From: Euborellia annulipes
Taxonomy: Eukaryota; Arthropoda; Insecta; Dermaptera; Anisolabididae
Assembly: GCA_023213315.1 (NCBI GenBank)
Contig: JAKCPI010004471.1
Location: 310,001-374,000 of the forward strand
Reading direction: 5' to 3'
Length of the DNA stretch: 64,000 bases
Shown: positions 33,248 to 45,500 of the stretch, in pieces
Numbering within the stretch: the stretch's first letter is position 1
Layout of the letters: each line of letters opens with the position of its first letter
The notes under the pieces: model-generated
The model's database searches: none
What the model was told of the DNA's origin: nothing
The model's input: the letters and a program-made list of their open reading frames with translations, nothing else
Made by a program: the position numbers and the translations under genes

Positions 33248-34238
33248 ATTCAAATAGATTTGGGTCAAGAGATTCGTAAGTTTTTAATAAAACTTTATTT
33301 TACTCCAGACAATGTTTTGTCCACTTGCTGTAGGACTTCTTCAGTGTATATTTTTACTAATACAAAATACTTTTAATTTAACTAATTAGCTCAGGGACAC
33401 ATTTTGTGGGTACGTGGATGGCGACCACGAGCTGCCCTAGCTGGGACTGGCATTACTTCTGTTCTTTGCATGTCAGTCTCTTCCCTTCTATATTTTCAAC
33501 AGGCGTCAGACCGTGCGACCGGCCTGTACTATTCCTTCCCTGTCACAAAAACCCATGAAACCTAAATTCCAAATTCCGCCGACCCCGCACTGCGGGAATA
33601 ATCAGGCAAAGAAAGAAGAAGAATGACTGTTAATTTAACTAAATCTATTCTTTTTTTATTTTTATCCTTACTGTTTTCCTTACATTTTTCACAGCTACTC
33701 TCATCGACACAGGATTTTTAGGGTGATAATTTATTTGAAAAATAGTAATTATTTTTTTAATTTGTATTTAATTTTTGCATTATCGAATTTATCCTCAGGA
33801 GCTGAATTCCGTTTGAGCTGAAAAAATTAAAAAAATAATTAATGATTTTTTAAATAAATAATCACACCAAAAATCCAGTGTTGACGAGTGTAGCTGTGAC
33901 AAATTTAAGAAAACTTGAAGATAAGCCCCGTCCTAGAATTAATTAAAAATTACTTTTTTTATAAATTTATTATCCTGATTTCACAACAACTACAAATTTT
34001 TCAAATTTAAAATAACACTACATTTTGAGCCCAATTTTTTATAATATGTCTCTCTATATATTGCAAGTAAAAACAAAAATTTATTTTTATAAAAATATAG
34101 AACAAACATTCTATTATTTTAGGCAACCACTGAAGAAGTCCTAAAGCAAGTGGACGAAACATTGTCAGGGGCCAAATAAAGTTTTATTAAAATCTTTTCG
34201 ATTTTTAATGAACCTCTTGGTTCAGATCCTTTTGAATA
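33248..34238. mobile_element. Inverted pair of hammerhead-like motifs, 1 kb
   Basis: Left arm 33248-33347 and right arm 34128-34238 are inverted copies with shared CACTGAAGAAGTCCTA, GCAAGTGGAC and TTTTAATAAAACTTTATTT. In the right arm CTGAAGA (34130-34136), GTCC (34138-34141), a 10-base loop, GGAC (34152-34155) and GAAA (34156-34159) form a hammerhead-type core (CUGANGA - stem II - GAAA) with one extra A. In the left arm the GAAA has become AAAA. The DNA between the arms contains SINE copy 6 and no reverse transcriptase. Confidence 0.6.
33389..33629 (+). mobile_element. SINE, full-length copy 6
   Basis: Head GCTCAGGGACACATTTTG, tail GAAAGAAGAAGAA. TSD TTAATTTAACTAA at 33373-33385 and 33630-33642. 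A short duplication of AATTCC lies before the GACCCCGCACTGCGGGA hairpin. Confidence 0.88.
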
Positions 34239-34285
34239 TTGTGAAAAAGATTCTTGAGCTTCATCTAGTTTATATTCTTAAATAA

Positions 34286-34346
34286 CAATATTTATTACTT
34301 CGGATATTTGAATTAATAATTCAAATATCCGAAGTAATAAATATTG
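34286..34346. repeat. Perfect 61-bp palindrome
   Basis: Base-by-base inverse symmetry about 34316 from 34286 to 34346, including CTTCGGATATTTGAATTA and its inverse. There is no spacer. It could form a cruciform in DNA or a 30-bp hairpin in RNA. It lies 50 bp beyond the hammerhead-like inverted pair. Confidence 0.92.
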
Positions 34347-34667
34347 AATTAAGCTATATAAATTTCCTTACATTTACGCGATGTATATATTATATAGCTA
34401 TATCATTTTTTTATTATATATAATTTATTGTTTATTAATATTTTTAAGACTAATTTAAAACTTTTTATAATTATTTATTTTTTGTTTAGATATTAAAAAA
34501 ATGTTTTTAAGTTAAAAATGAAAAAAAAAATAATATAATAATTATTTATTAAATTAAAAAATAATAATAAAATAAATTGTTTTATAAAATAAAGAGCAAA
34601 TGACAGACGTGAAAGTAATTTATTCATTAATAAATTATATCAATTTTAAAGCATTTATAAAAATGAT

Positions 34668-34745
34668 GTTTTTTACTTTCTCTTACCCTTATGAAATATA
34701 TAGAGAGAAAGTATTCATGTCAAAAATTCGATGTCGAGTTTTTTT
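34668..34745 (+). repeat. Family B 5' fragment
   Basis: TTTTTACTTTCTCTTACCC, AT hairpin, GAGAGAAAGTATTCATG, AAAATTCGATGTCGAG, then broken off at a T run. Confidence 0.78.
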
Positions 34746-35484
34746 TTTTTAAATCATTACTGATTTCTCCCCTTCTTTTGTTTATATACCTTAGCAGTAA
34801 GCTCTAGGTATTTTTGAGGTTAATCAATCCGACTACTTAAGGACCTTCTGTTAAATCCTAAGTGGTGGTTGCTGCGGCTTAATCACTCGGTTTAATATGC
34901 TAATAGATAAGCCATTTCGCAGGCCTCAAGTCAACAAGAACCAATTCAATACTTAGTCTAGGATACCCTTCTCAAGTCACTTGACTTCTGGCCTGTTTGA
35001 TTTCCACTTAGAAATGAAAATTTTTTTTTAACAATACGATTTCTATTTGGAAAATCACAATCATAGTTCGTTGTCTTTTTATTTAAACCTTTTGCGATTC
35101 TTTTTTTTTTATGTGAATCTGAGATACGATTACCCAAGGACAAAGCTTTATAAAACAAAAACGAATTTTTAATCTAAGAATTAAAAAAAAAAATAGAATT
35201 TCTATCCTATTAAAATAATCTTTTCATTCACAACGAGAGGCATTAATCCATTCTTACAAATTATATAATATAAAAAAAAAATGAAAATCCTTATATATTT
35301 CGTTAGTCGAAAATGAACTCTTTTTCTATGTAAAAAAAAAAAGAATTTCTTTTGAATTTAGTTAATGAGGCTTTTGGTCGCGCAAAATATGCAAAAACAA
35401 TTATTGAATCAAATTTCATCCTTTCACTGAGCCGAAAGATTGTTTTGTATTTTGTTTTTAGTATAAAATAAATAAAATTTAATA
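34746..35484. other. Unassigned AT-rich stretch
   Basis: The frames at 34958-35158 and 35303-35488 (minus) are lysine- and phenylalanine-rich translations of A/T runs. Nothing recognised. Confidence 0.4.
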
Positions 35485-35716
35485 ACAATATTGGTGTGAA
35501 TGATCACACAACAAACAACTTTCTGTTATTTTTGATAATCGAAAATTAAATACTTGTGCTGATTTCTGATTTTTTGAGTGGACATATTTATTTAAAGAGT
35601 GCGAGTGCCTTCAAGCATGTATATTTGTTATATATGCAAAATCTGGTTGACTGGTCGCACACAACTTTCTCTTACCTTCGGTAATCGAAAATTGTGTTTT
35701 GTGCTTTACACTATTA
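35485..35716 (-). repeat. Two family B palindrome ends in tandem
   Basis: Worn palindrome ends at 35485-35575 (TTGGTGTGAATGATCACAC) and 35640-35716 (AATCTGGTTGACTGGTCGC, ACAACTTTCTCTTACC, GGTAATCGAAAATTGTG). The second keeps the ACTTTCTCTTACC word. Confidence 0.7.
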
Positions 35717-36091
35717 AATCACCTTTAAAAATTTATTTTACTTGATTGTTATGAAAGTTAAGGAAAAAAAAGAGGAGGGGGGGTTTTGTGCTAGAACACA
35801 TACCCATCAGAAAAACAATATTTCTTTATCTCAGGGGGGTTGAGAGAAGTTAAAAGCCAAGTAAGTCCCGAAGATGACCTTGACACCAAAAGAATAAAAA
35901 AGAAACAGCAGGAGTTTGAGAAATTAAAAGCTTTAATCAGACGTGCAATATTTTATTATGTCACACTTTAATGGATATAAAATTCTTTCATTATCAATAT
36001 CAACAATCTCTTGGAATAATCGGAATCTTTCAGTCTTATTTGTGACTTTCTTCTATTGGAAATAAATTATTAAATTCAATTTTTTTGGTGA
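35717..36091. other. Unassigned stretch
   Basis: Purine-rich near 35760-35790 and GC-richer to 35890. No gene or element recognised. Confidence 0.4.
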
Positions 36092-36099
36092 GTAATTAC

Positions 36100-36633
36100 T
36101 AGGGACCGGATTCTTAGGTTTTCACCTTTTTCTTTCCTTGACTCCAAACGCGAAATGGACTAATTACTTTTTCGACTTATGTGTTCTGGAGTTGTTTAAC
36201 CAAATTTTGAAAAACCTAAAAAAACCTAAATGGGTTTGGGCCACCTAAAATCACCTAAATTAGAAAACTCATCTACCGAGATTTTTTTTTAATTTATTGG
36301 TGCTTTTAGATTGAGAAAAAAAAATTTTAATATTTTAGGTTCCTGTAATTTTTTGTATTTTTTACTTTTTAATAATTTTTGTAGATAGGTATTTAAAATT
36401 AAATAAAACATTTTTTTCCCATAAAAATTTTACAATTATATTTTTTCAAATTAAAAAAAAAATTATAATTAAAATAATATTTTTTTACGAATTTCTGTAC
36501 ATATTTAAAATTAATTAAAAATTTTTTTTCTCCCCAAATGTGTTTTATTGGGCGATAACCTAAAAAAAAACCTATTTTGGGTGTTGCAAAAACCTAAAAA
36601 CGAGTCGAATCGAACCTAAAAATCCGGTCCCTA
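36100..36633. mobile_element. hAT-like MITE with perfect 8-bp TSD
   Basis: Ends TAGGGACCGGATTCTTAGG and, inverted, TAGGGACCGGATTTTTAGG. GTAATTAC flanks both sides (36092-36099, 36634-36641). The word AACCTAAA recurs several times inside. No transposase frame. Its TAGGG-start end resembles that of 58032-58460. Confidence 0.88.
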
Positions 36634-36668
36634 GTAATTACTAATAAATAAATAAAATATACGTAGAG

Positions 36669-36860
36669 CTGGTTGCTTCACTTCTAGTCAACTAGCAAAC
36701 TTATCCAGCCCTTTACCGAACTTTGGGTCTTAGCTAACTACGACCTAGGCTCTTATTTAATCATATGATGATTATCTTCACTAGATGTGAAAAGACTCGA
36801 AAGTCATAGTCACCTAACTTATCATGGTGACAGCTAGTTTATTAGAAGTGAAGCAACTGG
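36669..36860. mobile_element. MITE with ~30-bp inverted ends
   Basis: CTGGTTGCTTCACTTCTA and, inverted, CCAGTTGCTTCACTTCTA, both followed by an ACTAGC word. About 192 bp. No clear target duplication. Confidence 0.7.
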
Positions 36861-38609
36861 CCCTTAATCGATTTAATATTTTTACCTTTAAAATTCATCT
36901 ATCTTCATTCTTTTTAAATATTTTTTTGTCCAAATATTCCTATGGTAGTATTTAAATTATATTTTCGTATATAATGACAATGAGCCCTCCATATAAATTT
37001 TATAATAAAATAAAATAATTAAATTACTTCGCTCTTGTAAAAAAAATCCGCAAAACTTGAATGGTTTCTTTTTGTTACAGTATATAGTCAAATGGGGATT
37101 TTTATTGCTAATATGTTAAATAATTTTATAGTAAGGAAGAAAGAAAAGAGCTGACGTTAACGCTTTGGCTTTAAAAGTTTGTTTACAGAATAGCTATTTA
37201 AGGCAAGGAAGTGTTAAAATGAATTAATGTTGTTTACAGATGTTAAAAGTTAACGTTTTTGCTTATAGACCTGGATATTATTTACATAAAAAAATACGGT
37301 GTCAAGTCTCATCATTTGAATTTGTTTTAAATATTATTAAAAACATTAATGCCAAATTCTAACCACCTCTCGAGAGGCGCTATTCTAACCTTCCCAAACA
37401 TTTTCCTATATGACGTTGGAAACTCATTGTTCAAAGTGACCAACGTTGTAAGATTATGTAGACCCGGCTTCAAATAAACAACGATAATAATAAATTTAAA
37501 GATTTCAGAATATTTTTTTTATTTAAATTTGTCTAGTTTTTCTACCAACGATTTGTTTCATTTCTCATTATCATGTAATAAATTTACCATTTAAAACAAA
37601 ACAAATATGTTTTTTTTCGGCTAAATTTTTAATTTCCTTTTAACATTAGCTAAATCATGTTAAAATTGGGAAATTGAAATTTTAATTGAATTTAGTAATT
37701 ATTTCTGTAATTACTATCATTATAAATAAATTATATTTTAATCATGAAGCTGAAATCCCGTTAACTCTGAAATGGAAAGGCAAAGTAAACTAAGCTTCTA
37801 TCTGAGTTTCATCCTCGCAAGTATATTATAAACTTTCCAGACGTCAAGCGACACAAAACTGATTGGAAATTTCATAGACGATAGAACTGCAAATTTCATA
37901 GCCTAGTTAGAAGTAAACACCATCAAAATAAACGACAAAAGAGCAAATTTCATTAAAAGTGCCAGATTTAATGAAGAAAATTTTGTTTACGAATTCAAGC
38001 ACTTAATTATTCTGTTAGAATGTAGGCAACCCGAATGATCAATTTTTTTTGTAAAATAACACAATGACCTCCTCTGTTTTATATTTCCTCCAATAGTGCA
38101 CACTGACAGTCTTTCCCTCTTCGACGGGTCACATCGGGTCGGCTTCCCCCTCTCCCTGTCACATCTATAATTTACTATGACGACCCCCGTCAGCCAAGTA
38201 AAAAAAGTTTTTTTCTTTTATACATTTTTTAATTTCCCTTCCCTACACTTGAAGTCCTCACTTTCCCCTAAGATTTTTATTTTATTAAATCAAATTAAAA
38301 AATAAATTCAATATCAAGAAAAAAAATATGTGAAGGGATAAACGGTAGCGTATTGTAAGCTTATGCAAAATTCAATTTTTTTTTTCCAGTTTTCGACAAA
38401 CTTTTTTTTTTATACTTTTTAATCCAAATCTGATCTTTTATTATTAATTAAATATCTTTTTATTTGATCAAAAGGCTCGAGTTTGCGGGCTTGTTTATTA
38501 ATACCCACTCAAAATGCTATACGCGAAGTTTATTATTAAATGGTGGCTTTCTCGTCACCGATTAATCGTTTAATAGTAATTGAGAATGAAATCAATAATG
38601 GCGGAGTAG
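36861..38609. other. Unassigned AT-rich region
   Basis: Contains a pyrimidine- and GC-richer patch at 38095-38200 (TTCGACGGGTCACATCGGG). No gene recognised. Confidence 0.4.
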
Positions 38610-38831
38610 AGAGAGCTCAAAGCGTTCAATAAAAGAGACCTATCGAAGCCAATCTTGAAAATACGTGAGATTTCCTTTTTAACCAAAAAAGAAAGCATCC
38701 TTTCGCTCACAAGAGGACCTCCAATATTGTTCTATAATGGATATCACAAACCTTTATGTGAAACGAACGCGTGTCCTAAAAACGGTCCAATTCTTATTGA
38801 ACCAGAATGCGGTGTATTTTCACAAAATTGA
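38610..38831 (+). CDS. Possible exon fragment without start codon (73 codons)
   Basis: Not a recognised protein. The frame is open from just after a TAG (38607-38609) to a TGA (38829-38831) and contains no methionine, so it could only be an internal or terminal exon. Its last part reads LFYNGYHKPLCETNACPKNG then PILIEPECGVFSQN, with three cysteines and a less A/T-driven residue mix than other frames nearby. AATAAA follows directly at 38831-38836. No good splice acceptor is seen upstream. A frame this long can arise by chance in 64 kb, so this is weak. Confidence 0.15.
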   Translation, partial: RELKAFNKRDLSKPILKIREISFLTKKESILSLTRGPPILFYNGYHKPLCETNACPKNGPILIEPECGVFSQN

Positions 38832-39227
38832 ATAAATACTTACAAGAGAAATTTATTTAATCCAAGATGTTTAATTAAAAATATTAAGAATTTATGCTGT
38901 TTATAACAAATTGTCATCAATCATCGAATTATATTATTTATTTATTTATTTATATCCTTAAATGTGTTTACATTTATTGCAGGATAAAGGCCAATGTTGT
39001 GCAGTTATCCAATTATTTTTGGATACTGATATGGCCTGTACATGATTACAGTAGACATAGATACTACAGTATTATTATATGTATAAATGGTTGTAGTTAT
39101 AGTTATATTATGTTATATATTAATAAAGTTATTTCATTATAAATTATTATAGTATCATTATTATTATTACACTTAAATCGTACGACAAAGTCCCCGAATA
39201 TCGAACAAAAGCATGGATACACTGTAG

Positions 39228-39580
39228 AAAAAAATATGAATTTTTCAATCGTTTTTCAGATACTATCCTGCTTGAACTTTAATACATCCAGTTTGTGAAA
39301 TCAAATTCATAAACTAGTTTATTAAGTAAAAAAAAATATGAATCAAATTTAAGTAGCTTAAAATAGGCATAGGCGTCTTACGTATGAAGGGAAGAAACCA
39401 AGAGCTCGAGTTCGAACCTCTCGAGGGGCGGTTTTTTTTTTTTAACTAGTGTATGAAATTTTTCATAAACACGTTTATGAAACGTTTTAATAAATTTGTT
39501 TATGAAAGTTCATTTTTTAGTATATGACCCGAATGTAAAATTAAGTTTATGAATATCCCTTGAAAACTTTTAACATTGTA
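39228..39580. mobile_element. Family D MITE, TA-flanked, with insert
   Basis: Begins TACACTGTAGAAAAAAATATG and ends TGAAAACTTTTAACATTGTA (one tip base changed). Compared with 56863-57091 the middle is expanded and includes GAGCTCGAGTTCGAACCTC followed by a T run. Confidence 0.68.
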
Positions 39581-39601
39581 CTTGTACTTGGTATCTTATT
39601 G

Positions 39602-40030
39602 AAAGTAATTTTTTTATTTCTCTTACCTATACTGGTATATTAATGTGTTGATATATAAGACAGCAAAAGTATTGGATTCATTTCAAAAATTCGATGTCAA
39701 GAATTTAATGGAAATACACGTTTTGATGTCCCCTTTCATCAAAATATCGATATCGAATTTTTGACTTACGTTCTCTTTAAATATATATATGCTCAGGGGC
39801 CCACATCTTGTGGGTACGTGGATGGCGACCACGAGCTACCCGAGCTGGGACTGGCAGTCCTTCTGTTCTTTACATGTCTGTCCCTATGTTCTATATTTTC
39901 AAATGTGACGGGCCGGCCTGTTCTATTTCTTCCGGTCGCAAAAAGCCCATTCCGCCGACTCCGCACTGCGGGAATGAGGCTAAGATAGAAGAAGTTTTCT
40001 TTAAATATATATAGATAAGAGAAAGTAAAA
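39602..40030. repeat. Family B foldback fragment, split by a SINE
   Basis: A 5' part (TTATTTCTCTTACC, AAAAATTCGATGTCAAG, ATGGAAATACACGTTTTGATG) is followed within 60 bp by its own inverse (ATATCGAATTTTTGAC...AGATAAGAGAAAGTAAAA). Two family B ends therefore sit head to head, with a SINE between them. Confidence 0.75.
39791..39997 (+). mobile_element. SINE, full-length copy 7
   Basis: Head GCTCAGGGGCCCACATC, 3' hairpin GACTCCGCACTGCGGGA and GAAGAAG tail. TSD TCTTTAAATATATATA at 39774-39789 and 39998-40013, inside the terminal hairpin of family B. Three overlapping frames through it (both strands) are not genes. Confidence 0.9.
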
Positions 40031-41291
40031 TCAATTTTCATTTTTGTTAGGTAGGCATCTCTTGAAAAAAAAATCCTGACCCAATTAATTTAACATCTTA
40101 ACTTATGAGATTTAATCAAGGAAATTATTTATTTATCCTTCGCAGATTCAAGCAATGGCCGGTCTGATCTCTTAAAAAAAAAATCAGAATAAACATTTGA
40201 TTAAGAAAAAAAAAAAAAAATAATATAAAGAAAACATCAAAGTTAATTTAATGTGTATTCAAATTTTAATAACTGTTTCTTTTTATTATCATCTCTTTAA
40301 CAGAAAACGAATTTACTGTTATTTATTTTTCACTTTGTTTTTTTTTTTATCATCCTTGGATTTCAAATTAGATTATAATTAAAAGTCTTAAACCAATAAC
40401 AAATCAAAGAAGTCTTTCTCCCCCAATGAAATGGATTGGATTCTGGATTCCCTTTTTATTCAATAATTTAATTAAGACCGAAAGAAAAGAAAATAGAGAT
40501 AAAAAAAAAATCATTTTCATAAAATTAAAAATATTCAAATAGAAGACTGATATTAAAAAAAAAATTACTATTATGAAAGAGTGAATTTCAAAGTACCCCA
40601 TTATTCAAACATTTGCTCTTTTTTTTAAATCGAAATTATTCATTGATTCTGTAAATCTTGGAATGATTTCTCATTCGGATTTGACATATGAGTCTCTGGG
40701 CACCCCTCCCTCAAAAAAAGGGTGAGGTCGGAATTCGTCACTGAACCCCTTTGCTTTAATAAAAAGCATTGCTATTCAAATATACTCGTTGTAAAGATAG
40801 GGAAATTTGAAACGAAAAAGAAGCTCAGGGATTCCGAAAGCAATGCCAGAAAAATTGAAAACCCTTTTATTGTTGCATATAATGCTTTCGAATCATTTTT
40901 TTGTATATTATTTATCCCCTATTGTGTTCGTGTTTCATCTATGAAATCACGATTTATCTATACGTCCCATTTGGCGAATCTATAATAGACAGAGCCTTAA
41001 AATATAACTTGTGCAAAATATTAATATCATATGTCCAATTAGAAACGTGTCATAGGCTTTATTTTAATGGGATTAGGTCTCTAATCACTATGCATTATCT
41101 TTTATATTATGATCAGATTTGATTTTATTATGACATTTCAAAAGGGAAAAGAGACTAATATTAAAAAATGGCAACTCGTGGTCACCATCCACGTTGGGAT
41201 TGAAAGGGTGCACTGAACAACCGAAAAATAAATAGTGTCGAGCTAACATCTTGGTCTACTTTTCTAAGAAATAATTGTAGTATAGGCCTAT
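40031..41291. other. Unassigned AT-rich stretch with a SINE trace
   Basis: A divergent minus-strand SINE fragment (CAACTCGTGGTCACCATCC, about 41171-41197) is the only recognisable item. The frames at 40404-41122 show no domains. Confidence 0.4.
41171..41197 (-). mobile_element. SINE head fragment, divergent
   Basis: CTCGTGGTCACCATCCACGT matches the reverse of the SINE head around GTGGATGGCGACCACGAG. Very short. Confidence 0.45.
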
Positions 41292-42556
41292 CAGGGGCGT
41301 AACTACCGCCGTATCAAAGATACCGGGCCCCAAATCTGTGTAAGCGAAAATTCGTAAAATGTCATCTAAAATTTCATTCAAATTCTAAGATCGTACGCTA
41401 AATTCCCCGGGAAAAAATGAACATATCTTATTATACACGGGCAAAATACCACGGGAATATAATTTAATTTAATCTTTTTTTGTGCAAAATAAAATAAAAT
41501 TATTTGAAAAATAAATTAGAATAGCTTTTTAAAATTATTGTGGTCTCACCAAAAATATTTAGGAAGAAGATGCCCCCCCCCCCCAAAAAAAATTTTCATA
41601 AGGGTACACTTAGGGCAAGCTTCTCTCCTAAAGCCTATACCGGTAGTATTTTATTAATAAAATCAAAACAAATTAAAAACACACAACAAGGCGTTGTTTT
41701 TTTTTGTTTTGATTTTGCTCTGTTGTTATGCAAATAATAAATGATTTCTTAACAAATTTAGATAGAAATATTTTACTCGAGAGAAATTCTAGTTTCTGAA
41801 TATATAAAAAAAATTATATGTTGGGTAAGAAAAAAATATTGCCCCCCCCCCCCTAATAGTTTGATGTTTACCAAAAGCTTTAAAATTTGATTTTTCCTAC
41901 AGTTTTGCGAAATTTTAATACAGTATTCAGTCCTAAATTTGTCAAAAAAGGTTTGTGAGGTTTGTTTTTGTGGGTGGTATTTTTTTTGGAAAAAAAAATA
42001 AACAAAATTTTTTTTTTTTTTTGGTGGGGGCCGGGGATTATTTTTTTTTTTTTTTTTAAAAAAAAATAAAAAAAAGGATATATTCTCATTCGTAAGGGAA
42101 TATGAATTCAATAAAATTGCATTAAATAAAATTTTTTTTATATAATTTTGCAGGCACACCGCCCATTTCAATTTTGATAGTTGACGCAAAATCAACCAGT
42201 TCACATTTTTGGACCGTATTCAAAAACCATTTAAGTTTATTAGAATATATTCTTTCTCTTTGAAATCACCTTTTGCAAAGGTATTTTAATTTCGCAAAAC
42301 TAATAATATAGGATATCTTGATATAGCCATGATTGAAGTACAGTTGGCGTCACAAGAGCCTGATGTCCTCTAGAGTGGAACTTGAACTTAGACAACCTAA
42401 GTCCTGTCTCAAAAGTAGCCTTAGCTTTTTCACTTCAAGTGCATTAAAAAAGATGATTTATTTATTTTAAAAATAAGAGATATGTCTGGTTGCCTAAGCT
42501 CCACTCTCAGGCACTTGTGGCGGCGACTGTATCCGGTGCCTGGCCTCATCCCCCTA
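41292..42556. mobile_element. Putative hAT-like element with nested MITE
   Basis: Starts CAGGGGCGTAACTACC and may end at CCTAGCCACGCCACTA, which reads inverted as TAGTGGCGTGGC. The flanking octamers do not match. The interior has long C, T and A runs (41570-41590, 41841-41853, 42009-42075) and family G MITE at 42339-42531. Frames at 41540-42204 encode those homopolymers only. Confidence 0.4.
42339..42531. mobile_element. Family G MITE
   Basis: TA-flanked, with ends TACAGTTGGCGTCACAAG and, inverted, TACAGTCGCCGCCACAAG. Arms continue with GCCTGATGTCCTCTAGAG / TGAGAGTGGAGC-type sequence. Confidence 0.78.
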
Positions 42557-45500
42557 GCCACGCCACTATAAATTTAATCTTTTACAAAGATTAATTTCTC
42601 TAATATAATTTACAAGCAAATAAACCTTTTAAAAAACTATAAAACTAAAAAAAATCATTTATTTTAATAATCTGTTTATAATTTACCTTCCGCCGAGTAG
42701 AGTGAGTTAAAAAGTCATAAATTTAAAACAGCAAAAAAAAAAAAAAAACGATTCACAAAATATGATTTCCTATATTTCATCACTTTTTTAATAGCCCCCC
42801 TCCCTCCCTCCTCCTAACCTTTAAAAATGTTAAGCAATTAAAATTATTTAGTAAAGTGTAATTAACCTTTTAAAAAAATTCATAGAGAGTAATAAAATAA
42901 ATCCTGAAATGTCTGACAATATGGAACTAATTAAAAATAATCGAGATTAAAAGGAAATTCGAAATACATTAGTGGCTTATTCCAGTTGGTCTGATCGCTG
43001 TCATCAATAATGTTCTTTGAAGGCGTAATGAGTTGCGAGCACCTGGATAGATGGGGTCATTGCGTGTGTTAGCCCCTGGGGCGTCCCTTTCTCAAACTAC
43101 TCAGCCCCGACCTGGTCCCTAGTGAACCAACCCGTCAACCCCCCCCCCTGGACCTGCTTGCTAATCAACCCGAAAGACTTCGCCACTGCTCTTGATAAAT
43201 TAATCAGTGAATTTGGAATAAAATCACAGGAGATTAGTTCGCCTCTCACCTTAATCATTCCATATTATGGATCTATATAAATTAATGTAATCTCTAATCC
43301 GACATAATAATAAAAGGTAAAATTTGCTCTGCATTTATTACCACAGAATGTTATCTAAAAAAAAAAAAATTTAGTTATTGATATTTATTATTTAATTAAG
43401 ATTATGAAATTTTTTAGGGAGGAAAGAATTAAGTTGAATGTTTATTACAGTAGCTAAGAGAGGAAGGAAAGCATTGCTTCGTCATAAATGTAAATGCGTG
43501 AGACGACACCTATATAATATTTTTTTCCTTTTATTTCCTTCTTCCGCCCGGTAGTTAGACAACCGAGGAGTTTTTCTCATTACATTTTTAATTACGTATA
43601 TAAATTTATTTTAAAAAAATCAGAATAAGGCCGGCGACATACTACCCAAGTATGTAACTTACTAAAGGTCAGAGATAAATTGAAAATTTCTAGTCTTTGA
43701 ATTTCGCTATTAAATATTAATACAACGTGATCAGGTTTTATTTTTCTTTTTTAATAAAGAAAATTTGTTTTATTATTAAACAAAAAAAAGGCTACAAAAT
43801 TTTTGTATTAGCTATTTTACTGTTTCTATTAAAATTAATTTATCGGTGATATTATCTTATACTATTAAACGAGCAATTTTTTTTTTTCAAATTTTAAATA
43901 TAAAAATAATTACATACCTGGTAGCTTTTTTAGCTTTTTCCAATTTTATATAAAAAAAAAACCGAGTTATGTTTTAAGATAAGTAAAATAATGAAATTGG
44001 CAAAAAATTATATCAAATGTCACAGATAAATTATGAAAATAAATGTAAAATAGTTGGTAGAAATATTTTGAAGTTTTTTTGAGTTCCAGAGGCCGAAGGT
44101 GGGCATTGCGACTAGTTAAAATACAAAAATAAGACCTGATCGCTTTGTATTAAATAACGAAATCCATAGATTATAAATTATCATTTACTTTCTTTACATT
44201 TAATAAAAATATTTGGGGAAGTAATTTTATACTATTAATTTGTATTTGAAACTGAAGGATTAGAAGCCCGTCCCCTGGCAGATAGGCATCCTCTTCATCC
44301 TTTCAGTTTTTTTTTTTTTTATTCATCACAAGTCGTTTAATTTCATCTTTTAATTGAAGCATAGAAGAATTTTTATGATTTGCTATTCCATTATTCCAAA
44401 AGAGGATAATTTTTGCCTGTGTAGACCTTGGCTCACTAATTGCAGGTTCGATTTTCCGGTTGAATCCGTTCGGTGAGCTAATTTACCTCTAGATATTTTC
44501 CCCTCGTGGGCTCGCAACTACCATCAAAAGTCAGGTCAGTTGGGGAGTGACCAGAGAGAGAAAGAGAGATTTACCAGCTCAGTGTCCACTTCCGGTTGTC
44601 CCTTCCCCCTCCCCTCGCAGGGGACCTTGCTTTCAATAGCTTCTCATTTATAGAAGGGTTTCAATAGCTTTGCTTTAAACATTAATTTTTATACTATTAA
44701 TATCCCCTTGAGATGTTTATCCGGCGCTATAAAAAATCGCGGCAATATACATTTCACTTATAAATTTATGAATACAAAAGATGAATAAATGAGATAGATA
44801 ATCTCTATATTTACAAAATTACATATTGAAAAATTTAGAAAGGCACTTTCCAATAGATAAGTTAAATAAAAGTTTATGTCAGTCAATATTTATTCCATTA
44901 GATAAATGGAAAATCCATTATAATGTTCTTTTAAACTGTATAAACAACAAATAATATTTTAGTATCCTATAAAATAATTTAATTTTACTTTTAATCTCGT
45001 AACCATTTATAAGGTGATCAAATAGAAAAATCATTTTATATGAATAACGAAATACTTATTTTATAAACTCGATCATGAATATTAATTTTTTTTTAATGTT
45101 TCTCTCTTTATTACACGTGTCAGGGAGTCCGCTCGGGTATTTAATTTGGGCATGGGAGGCAATTATTATCTTTGCATTTAGGCATATTATAATAATACAT
45201 TTATGGCGACAAGTCCTTGGAAATTGACGGGAGAAATATTTCATATTTTATTGGTGACGTTTTCATCACCAGGAAAAATAAAAATATACCGTCAAAGCTG
45301 GTAAATGTTTATTGTTATCAGTGCCAATAACGAGTATGTGAAGCGCAAGTGTCTAACTTCCATCTCGGCGTTACCCAATAATGACAAAAAATTTAAATTT
45401 TACTAAATGCATATTTTCAGAAATACATAATAAGCAGAACCGTTATTAAAAATGATTTCTTTATTATTTTGCCGATATATATATTATTATTTGAATAAAG

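Noticed and set aside
39400..39440. tRNA-like B box (GAGTTCGAACCTC) followed by a T run
   Set aside because: No A box or acceptor stem at the right distance; the sequence is the insert in a family D MITE.
41773..42204. 143-residue lysine/proline-rich frame
   Set aside because: It encodes homopolymer A, T, G and C runs.
44440..44480. B-box-like CAGGTTCGATTTTCC
   Set aside because: No matching A box or acceptor arms; no other copy to suggest a tRNA-derived SINE.
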